A stretch of DNA of 64,000 nucleotides, from the NCBI RefSeq assembly GCF_017591425.1, contig NW_024466004.1, positions 35,652,501-35,716,500 of the forward strand. The letters are read 5' to 3'. How positions within the stretch are numbered: position 1 is the stretch's first letter; each line of letters begins with the position of its first letter. Below are positions 10,261 through 20,870 of the stretch, piece after piece. A model generated the notes under the pieces. The model did no database searches. It saw only the letters and a program-made list of their open reading frames with translations, and was not told where the DNA came from. Source of the stretch: Ochotona curzoniae. Its lineage: Eukaryota > Chordata > Mammalia > Lagomorpha > Ochotonidae. Made by a program: the position numbers and the translations under genes.

Positions 10261-11755
10261 CCAAGAAGTATATTTTATATAGTTTCTTAATGGAATTGAT
10301 TTAAGGAAAGTCTGAGTGACTTATAATTAATGAACCAATTACTTGAGAATAAATGAGCATTTTGGAAGTGCTTAAGTGTGACATTTAGCTCTCCCAATAT
10401 CTGCCTTCAATTTTGTTTGTGGCATTTATTACTCAAGTAATGCTTTCTTTATAGCTGTCCCACGAATAGCCTCCATTTGACCTGAAATGGGTTCTTGTCA
10501 CAGCAGGATGCTGACCAGAAGCTTCACCTTGAGCCTCAAATTGCACTGGTACCAAGGCGTTTTATCCTGAGTTCTGTTCAAACCTTGAGACTTGCTATTA
10601 TTCTTGACCATGGCTCCAAACAGCAGTAACTCTATGTTCTACATCTATGACAATACTTCCCATGTTTTCTCTCTCTGCCCCCAAATATCACTGCTTCTCT
10701 CCTTCCCAGTTTCCCACAGAAACCTAGCAAACATGTGCTCCTGCATCTTTGGGGCTATTTTTATAAAGCTCTCACTTCTTCGCCTTTTTGGGAGAGACAG
10801 GTGGTAGGAGACAGTTCTTGTGCATTTTATCACTCACGCTGTGCCAAGAGGATGGGGGGCGCGGGGGGGGGGAGGCTCAGGATTTTTACTTCAGATCATT
10901 TGTGGTACTTCAAACCATTATTTTTCCTATTGTATAAAGACCCTGCTGAATTAGAACTCTAGCGTCTGCCTATATGACTATAATACAGTTCAATTGTGTT
11001 ACAAATATGTGGAACAACTTTAATGAAAGGAGTGGGAGAAAATAGCACTAGCTAAGTTTGGAAATGAGTGCATGTAGTAAGATTAAAGGCAAGAGAAAAT
11101 GTGTGTAATTATTGTATTGCAGTTAATACGGTTTTTTTTTTTTCTCAAGGAAATACAGGTTGACCGTTCTGATTTTTCTCTATACAGTGTGCTGGAATCG
11201 AACTGCTATGTAAAAGGTTACAGATGATAAGAGTCAGATTTCTCACTGTTGGAGTAGGAAGTTATTGACAAGGAGTGAAAGTTAAAATAAACCATAGAGT
11301 AATGAATTATATTTGAGGACATCAGTATATACTCATGTTTACCTTATAATAGATACATATGGTTACATATAATTACATACACATAGATATTTGTGCATGT
11401 ATGATTATACGCATATACTTACTTGCTATGCTTTTGCTGAAAAGGGCTATAAACATTGGCACCCCAGTATTAACTAGCATACCTAGCCCCCCAGACCTTA
11501 CTTCCTAATATCATTCTTGAATAAAAGGACCAGGGATCTTTGGAGAAAATGCTGATTCTAAGACTGGGTTCGTGAAGAAGACACTACAACATTATTCAGT
11601 ACCAGAAAGTAAGAAAACATTAGAAAACAAAAACATAATCATGGAAAGAACTCCAAATGTTGAAAGCTGGAGCAGTTTAATATAAATTATTATTAGATTA
11701 TAGCTCAACGCATCAAAAGACAAATGCAAAATTCCAAGCCTTCATAAATAAATGA
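10261..11755. other. No recognised feature
   Basis: Unique-looking sequence. It includes a G-rich spot at 10853-10874 (GGGGGGCGCGGGGGGGGGGAGG) and a T-run near 11133-11145. The open frames at 10592-10962 overlap on both strands and have no recognisable product. Confidence 0.5.
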
Positions 11756-12440
11756 GTGAACAAACAGATACATGGTAGAAAGGAGACAAATCTTTTATAC
11801 AAAAGAATCCCAAAATATTCATGTAACTACTCTGCCCTTGTGGAGGCGGGACACAGCCCTTGGACATGTGGGCTGTACAGGTCAATTTCCTTCCACAGTG
11901 CACAGTGTGGGGGATGCTTGGTGAAGAAACACCACCATGTCTGGATTATCATTGCGTGGTTTGCAGGTGTCAAGGTCACCAAGAAAGACACAGTTGGCAC
12001 CAGCACAGCATGGGCCAACAATTTTCTCCACAAACAGAAGTAACAGAGCCAAGTGAGAATCATCAGATGCCCCATCGTCAGCGTGTCTTGCTGCAGAGCT
12101 GACACAGGGAGATGGTCTTCATGCACCTCTTTTGTGCTTCAGACCCCATCCAAGAGAGATTTGGGGGGTTGCCATGTGTCACATGATGAACACTGTTTAA
12201 GCAGGCTGGAAATGTATACACCAAACAGTGAGCAGGGAAAGATGCTCTCAAGCAGAACAACACGCTCAACCCAGGCTGTGTGGGCACGTTGTGCCCTTTC
12301 GAAGGAACTGCTCAAGGCCCAAGCTGGATTTTATGTAGTCCTGCAAGGGTCAGCAGACTGTGACTGTTTTCACAATGACCGTCATTCACAGGACTGCATA
12401 TCAGACAGTATAACCTCTTTTTGAAAAAGGAAATAAATGC
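11756..12440 (+). other. GC-richer, stop-poor block, possible retrocopy
   Basis: One plus-strand frame runs from 11756 to 12424 with a single stop (TAA at 12041-12043), about 223 codons, and other frames are also open. CpGs are denser than in the flanks, and an AATAAA signal lies near 12432. This could be a retrocopied transcript or untranslated region, or simply a GC-richer patch. I recognise no protein family in the translation, see no A-tail and no clear target-site duplication, and assign no function. Confidence 0.25.
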
Positions 12441-12599
12441 CATATAAATATCTCTTAATGAAAGATAGAGGTTAAGTCTTTTTAAATATCACAGGAGTAA
12501 ATACAGCAGGTGATCATCAGTAGAGACAATTACTTTACACTGTGCTTTGAAACATCAAAATTTTTAATACTGACACATTACATTTAACCTAATTTTACA

Positions 12600-13286
12600 T
12601 TTGTTGCTTATGCTTTTGGCATCACATATAGGAAACCATTGAGCACCTAAGGTTAGAAGACTTGCTACTGCATTCTAGTCTAAGAATTTAATATCTTTAG
12701 CTCTAATGTTTGGGTCTATGATTCACTTTTAGTTCATTTTTGTGTACAGTATGAAGAAATGGTTTAACTTCTTTGTTTTCAAGTGAACATTCTGTTTACC
12801 CACCACTAACTGCCAAAAATACTGGTTTTTTTTATCTGATGATATGACTTTGTATACTTTCTATCAAATCACCATAAACATAAGGGTTCATTTCAAACTC
12901 CCAATTTTATTCCATTTATATATGGGGTTTTTTGGTTATGTCAATACTATTGCTTGATTACTACAACTGTGTTGTGAGTTTTGGAATTGGAGAGTATAAG
13001 TCTTCAAAACTTTTGTTATTTTTCAGAATTTTTTAAAGCATTTTGAGTCCTTTGTTACTTATGTATGAATTTTGCAATTGCCTTGTCAATTTTTGCAAAG
13101 AAAAAAAAAGCAGCTAGGATTTTAATAGGAATTTCATGGAATCTGTAGATCCATTGGGGGAGTACTGCCATCAATATTAGCTCTTTCAATCCATGAGTAT
13201 ACAATGCCTCCGACTCACTCCAGTTTTCTTTAATTTCTTCCAATATCATTTTATAGTTTTCAGAGTACAGATTTTTTGCTTTTGTA
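12600..13286 (-). mobile_element. Old L1 ORF2 relic, antisense (part 1)
   Basis: The plus strand reads the standard antisense L1 ORF2 C-terminal half: 'TATGCTTTTGGCATCACATA', 'CACCATAAACATAAGGGTTC', 'GAATTTTGCAATTGCCTTGT', 'GGGGGAGTACTGCCATCAAT' and 'TTATAGTTTTCAGAGTACAG'. A minus frame at 13055-13249 shows 'LMAVLPQWIYRFHEIPIKIL', matching the ORF2 stretch after the RT core. It breaks at about 13286 and resumes at about 14431. Confidence 0.8.
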
Positions 13287-13715
13287 ATGGCTAATTTTGG
13301 GTGAACTGAGTAGGAAGCCCTTGTTTAATGTGCATGAGATAGCCTAGTCAGGTAGGGACCTGGAGTCCTGTTCCTTCTGCTGAAGCAAATTCAGATCTGT
13401 CACTGCGCTTGAACACATGACTCCAGTTTCTTTAAACTTTGGAGTTTAAAACTTGAGCCAGTAGTCCTCTGAAGTTTTCCAGAACTGGGGCCTCAGACTG
13501 GTAGGTGTGTCATTGGTGTTCCTGCTTCTTGGACTGAATGAGAATTGCTAATTCTCTAGTATTCAGAGAACAATCATGGAACTTTTCTGTGCCAATTCTC
13601 TAATTCATAACTTTCTCTCTCCCCCCTCCCTCTAGATATAAATGTGTACATATAAATATGGATTCTATTTTTCTGGACCTTTGGAGAAGCCTAATATAAT
13701 TACTTTTTAAACATT
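13287..13715 (+). mobile_element. LTR-like repeat inserted in the L1 (part 1)
   Basis: This block interrupts the old L1. Its right part ('CTTGGACTGAATGAGAATTG', 'GTGCCAATTCTCTAATTCAT', 'TCTATTTTTCTGGACCTTTG') resembles the 3' part of an ancient MaLR-type LTR whose family end reads ...GGTTCTGTTTCTCTGGAGAA. It is interrupted in turn by a C-SINE at 13716, and 14403-14430 may be its far end. The class is uncertain. Confidence 0.4.
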
Positions 13716-13965
13716 TGTTTTTACTGATTTATTTGAAAGGAAGAGTTAGAGAGAGACAGAAAAAATTGAGGGAATGAGAGAGAGAGATATTTTATCCAGT
13801 GGTTCACTCCCCAAGTGGCCATAATGGCTAGAGTTGGGCCAATTTGAAGCCAGAAACTACTTTCAAGTATCTTATATGGGTGTGTGGGTGCCCAAGGTCT
13901 CAGGGCATCTTTTGCTACTTTCCCAGGCATATTAGCAGGGAGCTGGGTCAAAAATAGAGTATCCG
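13716..13965 (-). mobile_element. C-SINE, antisense (part 1), host of another C-SINE
   Basis: Antisense order: 'TGATTTATTTGAAAGGAAGA', GA-rich block, 'GTTCACTCCCCAAGTGGCCA', 'TTTCCCAGGCATATTAGCAG'. It is interrupted at 13966 by a plus-strand C-SINE and resumes at 14350 with 'GTAACCTGAACTTGTGCCCA'. Confidence 0.8.
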
Positions 13966-14334
13966 GACCCAGCATGGTAGCCTAGTAGCTAAAGTCCTTG
14001 CCTTGCACATGCAACAATCTCAAATGAACACCAGTTCTAATCCCAGCAGCCCCACTTCCCATCTCAGCTCCCTGCTTTTGACCTGAGAAAGCAGTTGAGG
14101 ACCGCCCAAAGCCTTAAGCCCATGTGGGAGACCCAGAATAAGCTCTTGGCTCCTGGTTTCAGATCGGCTTAGCTCCATCCTTTGCGGCCATTTGGGGAGT
14201 AAGTATTTGGATGGAAGATCTTCTCTGTCTCTCTTCCTGTCTGTATATCTGACTTTCTAATAAAAAATAAATAAATCTGAAGAAGAAGAAGAAGAAGAAG
14301 AAGGCGAAGGTGGAAAAGGAGAAGAAAAAGAAAA
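13966..14334 (+). mobile_element. C-SINE (CCTAGTAGCTAAAG type) nested in a C-SINE
   Basis: Full-length copy with head 'GACCCAGCATGGTAGCCTAG', B-box-like 'CAGTTCTAATCCC', 'GTATATCTGACTTTCTAATA' and a tail that became a (GAA)8 microsatellite at 14279-14302. It is flanked by imperfect direct repeats 'AAAATAGAGTATCCG' (13951-13965) and 'AAAATGGAGCATCCG' (14335-14349). Confidence 0.9.
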
Positions 14335-14349
14335 AAAATGGAGCATCCG

Positions 14350-14402
14350 TAACCTGAACTTGTGCCCACAGGGGATGCTCGTGTCTCAGGAGACGGCCTA
14401 AT
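14350..14402 (-). mobile_element. C-SINE, antisense (part 2, head)
   Basis: Remaining head of the interrupted C-SINE. 'CTTGTGCCCACAGGGGATGC' is the antisense of the ...CATCCCATATGGGCACC... region near the B box. Confidence 0.65.
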
Positions 14403-14430
14403 CTGTTTTGTCACAGCAATAGCCCCTATA
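14403..14430 (+). mobile_element. Possible distal end of the LTR-like insertion
   Basis: 'TGTTTTGTCACAGCAATAGC' resembles the TTTTGTTATAGCAGC... terminus of MaLR LTRs and lies directly before the point where the old L1 resumes. Confidence 0.3.
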
Positions 14431-14575
14431 ACTTGTCTCATTAAATTTGTTCCTGCTTATTTTATTCTCCTTTATGCTATCAGAAATGAAATTGTTGGTT
14501 TTATTTTATTGCTCTAGCAATGAAAATATATATGAAAGAAATATAATGAAAGAAATGAAGGCAATGAAAGAAATA
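14431..14575 (-). mobile_element. Old L1 ORF2 relic, antisense (part 2)
   Basis: 'TTAAATTTGTTCCTGCTTAT' and 'GAAATGAAATTGTTGGTTTT' correspond to the antisense L1 stretch TTAAATTTATTCC...GGAATTG that normally follows directly after the point where part 1 stops. The two parts therefore come from one L1 copy. Confidence 0.65.
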
Positions 14576-15689
14576 TAATTACCTCTTGCACACAAATTTA
14601 TTAGATTTTCAACTTTAAGTTGATGTAATAATGAACGAAATCCTTGGAAACCTTCACAATAAGAAGGAATATACTGTGCATTTAGAAGAAATGTGAATTT
14701 TGAAGGGGAAGAGGACAGACTGTTGAAGACAGAATTTTTTCTGCTCTAATTCCCAGAAGCTATCAATACGCCAAGTTGTCATTCCTGTGATGATGGTACA
14801 TGGCGCATAGGAACATGCTCCAGGTGGACCTGAAAGGAAGCTGAAAGTTTCTGGCGGCTAGGGTAAGTTAGGAATAGGGAGTCCGTGCTTCATTTGTACA
14901 GAGTTGCAGTTCTAGAAAATAACAGCAGTTCTGGAGATCAATAGTGAGTTGATGACTATCCAATAGTAGGAATGTATTTAATGCCCCTACGTTGTACACT
15001 TGAAAATAGTTAAAACGGTAAATTTTATGTTACAAATATTTCAACACAATAAAAGCTGAATATAAGGTCAGATCTGCTTCTTTGGAAATCATTAATTTGC
15101 ATCAAAGGAAGTTTACTGAATGTCTTTCTATAACAAAACTTTTATTTCATAAAATTTATTCCATATAAAAATTATATTCCATATAAAAAGTATTCCATAA
15201 TTTTTCAGGGTTAACTGAATGATCAGTTTAACAATGTACACCTAGTAATATGTTAAATTAAAATTTCTGACCTGGAAGTCTAGGTTAAAATGGAAATTAG
15301 AATAATGTGAAATTTCCTGCTATCAATGATAATCTTTTTTTCCTCATTCTTTAAGTAGATTATGGTCTATTTCAAATGCTGCAATATTTTCATTCTCACT
15401 AAATACATTTAAAGGAACATAAACATTTTTATTTTAATATCAAATTGAAAGTTTCACACTCTTTGAAGTAGTTCTATTTCTTTTAAAACATTATAATATT
15501 TATTTCTATTATTTAATCTTAAAAATTTTTACCACCAAATACCTAATATAAATAGTCCATGGTTAACATAAGTGGTTTTCTGCCAGATGATACTCAAAAT
15601 TATTCTTTCTAATTTACATACTATTAGTTATTAAGTATTTTAATTCCACTCTTTGTTTTACATTCTTAAAAATTCAGTGTCATTATATT
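14576..15689. other. No recognised feature (AT-rich)
   Basis: Strongly AT-rich unique DNA with small local duplications such as 'TCCATATAAAAATTATATTC' followed by 'CATATAAAAAGTATTCCATA' at 15160-15198. No gene or repeat family identified. Confidence 0.6.
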
Positions 15690-16395
15690 CAATAATGTCT
15701 ATTTTTAAACATATTTATGAGATTTTTGTTCACCACTCATTCTTGCTTCTGAGATTTTTGTCTGTAGCAATCTTCTTTCTCCACGACCTTGCCAGCAGGT
15801 GTTGTTGGTAGATTTCTGTATATGAGCAATTCTTTCAGGCATTAGGTGGAACCTCAATATTGTTTTTATTTGAATTTCCCTTATTGCCAGAAAGCTTGGG
15901 CATTTTTTCACGTGTTTGTTAGCCATTTCAATTTGCTCCTTTGTAAAGTGTCCATTTCCTGTGCTCATTTCTTGACTGGTTTGCTTGTTTTGATGTTATT
16001 GTTGTTCTGGAGCTCTCTGTATATTCTGGAAATTAGCCCTTTGTCTTCTGTATAATGTGCAAAAATCTTCTCCCATTCTGTTGGTTTCTTATTTATTTAG
16101 TTGATTGTTTCCTTGGCTGTACAGAAACTTCTTAGCTCAAGGTAGCCCCATTTGTTTATTTTGGTCTTTACTTTTTTACTTTTGGTGTTTTTTGTAAGAA
16201 GTTTTTGCCCATTCCTATGTCTTGCAGAGTATGTCCTACCTTTTCTTCCAAAAGTTTGATGCTCTCTGGGTGTAGGTTTAGATATATGATCCATTTAGAT
16301 TTGCTCTTCGTGTATGGTGAAAGATATGGGTCTTGCTTCTTGTTTCTACATGCTATTAGCCAGTTGTCTCAACAGCAACTGTTGAAAAGACCTTC
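15690..16395 (-). mobile_element. L1 ORF2 relic, C-terminal part, antisense (segment 1)
   Basis: Minus-strand frames give recognisable ORF2 C-terminal sequence: 'FTKEQIEMANKHVKKCPSFL', 'AIREIQIKTILRFHLMPERI' and 'NNTCWQGRGE' (15705-15968), then 'KWGYLELRSFCTAKETIN' (16097-16150). No 3' UTR or poly(A) tract precedes it on the plus strand, so its 3' end is missing. A C-SINE at 16396-16722 interrupts it. Confidence 0.9.
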
Positions 16396-16722
16396 CTGGG
16401 CCCTGCACTATAGCGTACTGTTTAAGGTCCTCGCCTTGCACGTGCCAGGATCCCATATGGTCACCAGTTCTAATCCCAGTGGCCCTGCTTCCCATCCAGC
16501 TCCCTGCTTGTGGACTGGGAAAGCAGTTGAGGATGACCCAAAACCTTGGGACCCCACACATGTGTTCCTGGCACATGGCTTTGGATCGGCTCAGCTCCAG
16601 TCGTTGTGGCAGCTTGGGGAGTGAATCAGCAGATGGAAGATCTTCCTCTCTGTCTCTCCTTCTCTCTATATATCTGACATTCCAAGAAAAATAAATAAAT
16701 CTTAAAAAAAAGAAAAGAAAAG
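16396..16722 (+). mobile_element. C-SINE inserted in the L1, with TSD
   Basis: Full-length plus-strand copy ('GGGCCCTGCACTATAGCGTA' head, 'CACCAGTTCTAATCCC' B box, 'GACATTCCAAGAAAAATAAA' end, AAAAG-repeat tail). It is flanked by exact 11-bp direct repeats AAAAGACCTTC (16385-16395 and 16723-16733). The L1 reads continuously across the site once the insertion is ignored. Confidence 0.95.
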
Positions 16723-16733
16723 AAAAGACCTTC

Positions 16734-17475
16734 TTTTTTTCCCAGATTGTTTTCTGTTTTCTTGTCAAAGATTAGGTAGTTGTACATGTGTGGGTTCCCT
16801 TCTGGATTTTCTATTTTACTCCACTGATCCACCTCCCTGTTTCTGTACCAGTAGCAGGCTGTTTTGATCACCACTACCCTCTAATATGTCTGGGATTGTG
16901 GTCCCTCCTGCTAGGTTCTGACTCTGCAGGATAGTTCTGGCTATTCGTGCTTTTTGTGTGTTTCCAGATGAACCTTTAGATCATTTTTTTTCCAGTTCTG
17001 TGAAGTATGTTCTTGGTATTTTAATTGAAATCGCATTGAATGTATATATTGCTTTTTGTAATATAGCCATTTTGATGATGTTTACACTGCCCATCCAGGA
17101 ACAAGGTATTTTTCTCCAGTTTTTGAAGTCATTTTCTATATTTTTCTTATACCCTGCCACTTTGCTGAACTCTCATATTAGTTGTAGCAATCACTTTATT
17201 GAGTCTCCTGTTTCTCTTACGTATAGGAGGACCAGGTCATCTGCAAACAAAGATAATTTGATTTCCTCCTTTCCCATTTGATTTCCTTTGATTCCTTTTT
17301 CTTGTCTAATAGCATTTGCACGTACGCCCAGTACTATATTAAATACTAGTGGTGATAGTGGACAGCTTGTCTGGTTCCAGATCTTAGCGGAAAGGCTTCC
17401 AGTCTTTCCCCGTTCAATATCATGTTGACCTTGGATTTTTCATGACGGCCTTGGGTTTTTCATATATTGCCATTT
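16734..17475 (-). mobile_element. L1 ORF2 relic, RT part, antisense (segment 2)
   Basis: Continues the same L1 toward its 5' side. The minus strand shows 'TACHWYRNREVDQWSKIEN'-type sequence near 16800-16870, '[18 protein letters not shown]' near 17060-17120 and the catalytic RT motif FADD at 17236-17247 (plus-strand GTCATCTGCAAA). Stops and frameshifts make it inactive. Similarity ends near 17475, so the element is truncated at both ends. Confidence 0.92.
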
Positions 17476-19338
17476 TATTTTGTCTCACAGAGCTGTGTTT
17501 TATGATCTCTCATCCAAAGTCTTTGTGGGTTGAAATGTATTATAAGTTACTGACACATCTTTTTGCTCATGTGGTTTAATTCCTTTCCATGCTTAGTAAC
17601 CTTTGTCTGTGGGTCAGATGTGGCTGAGCTTAATTAATGGGCAACCTGTGTGTATAAATGATAATAACTTTCATCAAAGTGGCTTTGGCTTCCTTCAGCT
17701 ATGAAAGGGGATAGCTCCCAATATGTGACCACTTAAGTTGGCATTCAGTTTTCTAGGCTTTAGGACACTCTAAGAAACTCATATTTGGCAAGTTCCCATG
17801 CACTCCTTGTCACCAGGCACATTTTCTTTGGTAATAGTGACAATCTGGCTCCTGCCTTTGTTGAAATCACTCCTTAAGTGTTCATTGTTTGCTGTGTCCT
17901 CACAGATTTTGTTTCATTCTTTTCCTTCCTTGGCCTATGAAGGTTTGCCTTATTTTCTTCAACCCTCCTCAAATGAGCGCCACCAAACGTATCAACCGTG
18001 TCTTATAAAACAGCATTTTCCCCCTCACAGATTCTCATCTCCTACACACACACAAAACCATTCAAACTGATCATTCCTAAAGCTGTACATTATGAAAGCA
18101 ATTCTCACCTGACTCTCCCCCACAATTAACTCATTACATTATTATTTCCTCAGGTCCTAAGCACAATATTTGAATACATTTAGGTATCTGGAAAAAAATA
18201 CAACACATTTCCAATTCAATGAGTAAAAGCTGCTGAAAAATAGGTCCAAGTGGAGCCTTTGTAGCTCTTTCTATACATAGCAGTAAGTCAGGAATAATAT
18301 AACACCCCTAGGAGAAGCACAGAGATAATTTCCACCACCAAAGACAAGAAAATGCAATGTGTAATTCTAACATATCCAGTATAATTCTCTAATCCACTTA
18401 GCACAAAAGATCATTGATTCTCAGAAAATAATACGGCATTTTCATAACTTGAGCTACTTAGCTAATGACTCCAGTAAAAGCTGCTATTTTTGATGTAATC
18501 TTTTTAATGGCGCAGCCACTGGTGTCTGATAACCAGTCATTGATCCAATTTCTTTTTTCAATGTTAATGAACAGAAAACATCAAAAATCATTGTCTTCTC
18601 CTAGAAGAGAATACATCTTCGCTATCCTACTTCAGGATGCATCAAATTTTGAGATTTATTACATAATTTAGTTTTCAGAGATCATTTCTAGTTCTCATTC
18701 TACAGATATCTGTATAATATTTTGGTGACAATAATAAAGCCTGAAGAGGAAACATTAGCAGTTGCTCAAAGGTCCGAATTAGACCAAGGCTCATTTAAAA
18801 ACGGAAGGTATGCCTCACAAAATTATGACATTCTGATAGGTCAGTGAAGTTTTGGCAGATCAACAGTATTCTTGGTTAAAATTAGTATATTTCCTTAAAA
18901 GTAAAAAAGAAGCTCCAATATACTATACATACAACTCTTTCCATTTTGTAAGTTACACTCCAATACACTATTTTTACAAGACAAGTTATTTACTTGATAA
19001 CCTGAAACTCCACATAATTTAACAAAAGTCCAGAACAAAAGTGTTTCATTTTGTCTGATCTGCACAACACTTCTGCTCTTTTGTCCCTGTGAATCAGCCA
19101 ATTTAACGGTCTAGCAGATTAAATGTCATGGGCAGATTAAGGTAATGTGTGAAGCCTGTATTAAATCCCAGGTTCAAAAAAAAAAATCAGAATGGAATCT
19201 TACAGAAATTTGGAAGAAGATCAGAACCTCCTTGGAATGTAACTAGCATTCATTTGGAAAACAGTAGTTTGCTTGCACCTGGCTATGTCTGGAGTTGACT
19301 GCTGGGGGCTAAGGAGTTAATAGCGTTTTTAAAGCTGA
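17476..19338. other. No recognised feature
   Basis: Unique-looking DNA of mixed composition. Several 60-90 codon frames occur (for example 17798-18070) without recognisable family, splice context or codon structure. Confidence 0.5.
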
Positions 19339-19525
19339 GCAGTAACAAGAACTGGGTTTGTGGCTACAGCAGAAGCACAGGCTGAACTGTTGACTTTGCA
19401 AAACAGGATCCTGAGGAGGAAGATACAGGATGTCATTGCTGGCTTGGAGTGATTCACCTTTGCCTTCAAGAAGGACGTGGAGCTGCTGAGGGACATGGGG
19501 CTCCTGCCCTTCCAGGGCATGAACG
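19339..19525 (+). pseudogene. Exon-like coding relic of unknown family
   Basis: The plus-strand frame from 19339 reads as a charged, heptad-like helix: 'EAQAELLTLQNRILRRKIQ' then 'DVIAGLE', an in-frame TGA at 19450-19452, then 'FTFAFKKDVELLRDMGLLPF' 'QGMN'. It ends at a perfect donor-like G|GTGAGT (GT at 19526-19527), and an AG that could serve as acceptor lies at 19403-19404 (TTTGCAAAACAG). Phase across the stop is preserved, so one mutation separates it from an open exon. I do not recognise the protein. It may be a decayed exon of a coiled-coil gene, a lineage-lost exon, or chance. Confidence 0.3.
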
Positions 19526-20510
19526 GTGAGTGAGGAGGCACACTGCACCCCTCTCTGCTCGGACCCTCTTCCATTTCTCCTAGACTCATTTTCCAGACTG
19601 AGAAGAAGTAGGCTTAGCTATATGCAATTTCTTTGCTAAGGGACTTTGTGCAAAAGGTATATAAGACGAGGGGAAGGAATAATAGATAGATTTCTACTAT
19701 CACTGGTCTCCTGTCGGTGCTTCGTCCCCAAGACACTCTCTCTGTCCACATTACTGGCTCCGCTGGATGGAGCAATTGACCATCATTAATTTGTAGTTAT
19801 CAGATCTATCTAGCCCAATTCTGAATGTAAGCAACAGACTTCACAATCAAGAAAAAGTTTGTGCATTCAAGATCTGCATTAGGAAGATTTTTAAAGAAAA
19901 ATAAGAACATAGTCCTCTCTTTCAGCAGGCTTCCTCCGGCATCTCTCAGGCTGCCATTTCCCCCTCAGTTACTTCACGCAAGCACACTGCCATGTGGGAA
20001 GCCCCTAATGACCTGGTGATGTACAGGAGAAATCTCTGTAAGGTATAAGGAGATCACCACGATTATAGAGCCTACTCAGAGGTGGCTGTGAGGAGAACTG
20101 GAGGAGAGAACTCACACAAATAGGCAGAACTTCGAATCTACATCTTTGTTCACATTGTGCAGGAAAACATTCTTACTGGTGAGATCCAGTGAGTTGTCAA
20201 GTGCTTAGAAAATACAGGCTTGGAGGATTGGTAACAAAGATATTCATGTCTCACTTGATGTTCATCGTAATGCCTCCATTATACAGAAGGTTCTTAGTAG
20301 GCAGGCAATGCTGAACTAAGGGTATCCGTGAGTCTCTTTCTCTAGCCTGCTTATCAGTGGGTTTATAAAATCATCCGTAATGGAAGGCCCAGAGGTTATG
20401 CATGGCTCATTAGAAAATATGTAAACACTTTGCTACTGTCACAGTCAGGTGTCAAGTTTACTAGCAGTTATGGAACCTGAGCCTCTTCCCTTCCCTGAGG
20501 GAAATATTCT
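19526..20510. other. No recognised feature
   Basis: Unique-looking DNA downstream of the exon-like segment; no repeat or gene recognised. Confidence 0.5.
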
Positions 20511-20527
20511 AATAAAGTAATCTAATA

Positions 20528-20853
20528 GGGCCCAGCGCAGTGGCGCAAGTGGTGCAAGTGGTTAAAGGTCCTTGCCTTGCACGCCCGGGATCCCATATGG
20601 GCGCCGGTTCTAATCCCGGCAGCCCCGCTTCCCTTCCAGCTCCCTGCCTGTGGCCTGGGAAAGCAGTCGAGGACGGCCCAAAGCTTTGGGACCCTGCACC
20701 CGCGTGGGAGACCCGGAAGAGGCTCCTGGCTTCGGATCGGCATAGTATCGACCCGTTGCGCTCACTTGGGGAGTGAATCATCGGACGGAAGATCTTCCTC
20801 TCTGTATATCCCCCTTTCCAATAAAAAAATAATAAAAATAAATCTTTTAAAAA
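20528..20853 (+). mobile_element. Young C-SINE, GCGCAAGTGG subfamily, with 17-bp TSD
   Basis: Full-length retroposon flanked by identical 17-bp repeats AATAAAGTAATCTAATA (20511-20527 and 20854-20870). The head is 'GGGCCCAGCGCAGTGGCGCA', the B box 'CGGTTCTAATCCC', and the end 'CCAATAAAAAAATAATAAAA'. CpG dinucleotides are well preserved. The A-box region holds a perfect 9-bp tandem duplication GCAAGTGGT (20545-20553, 20554-20562) absent from the sister copy at 45337. The CT-rich block is about 13 bp shorter than in that copy. Confidence 0.97.
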
Positions 20854-20870
20854 AATAAAGTAATCTAATA

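Noticed and set aside
10853..10874. G-rich run considered as a G-quadruplex or CpG island core
   Set aside because: Only about 20 bp with a single CGCG; no island-scale CpG enrichment around it.
15705..17281. Several frames resembling reverse transcriptase and ORF2 C-terminal sequence
   Set aside because: Real L1 ORF2 homology but with stops, frameshifts, an inserted SINE and missing ends; annotated as a mobile-element relic, not as coding sequence.
20528..20600. tRNA-like A and B boxes suggesting a tRNA gene
   Set aside because: They belong to the tRNA-derived head of a C-SINE with A-tail and target-site duplication; no complete tRNA cloverleaf is present.
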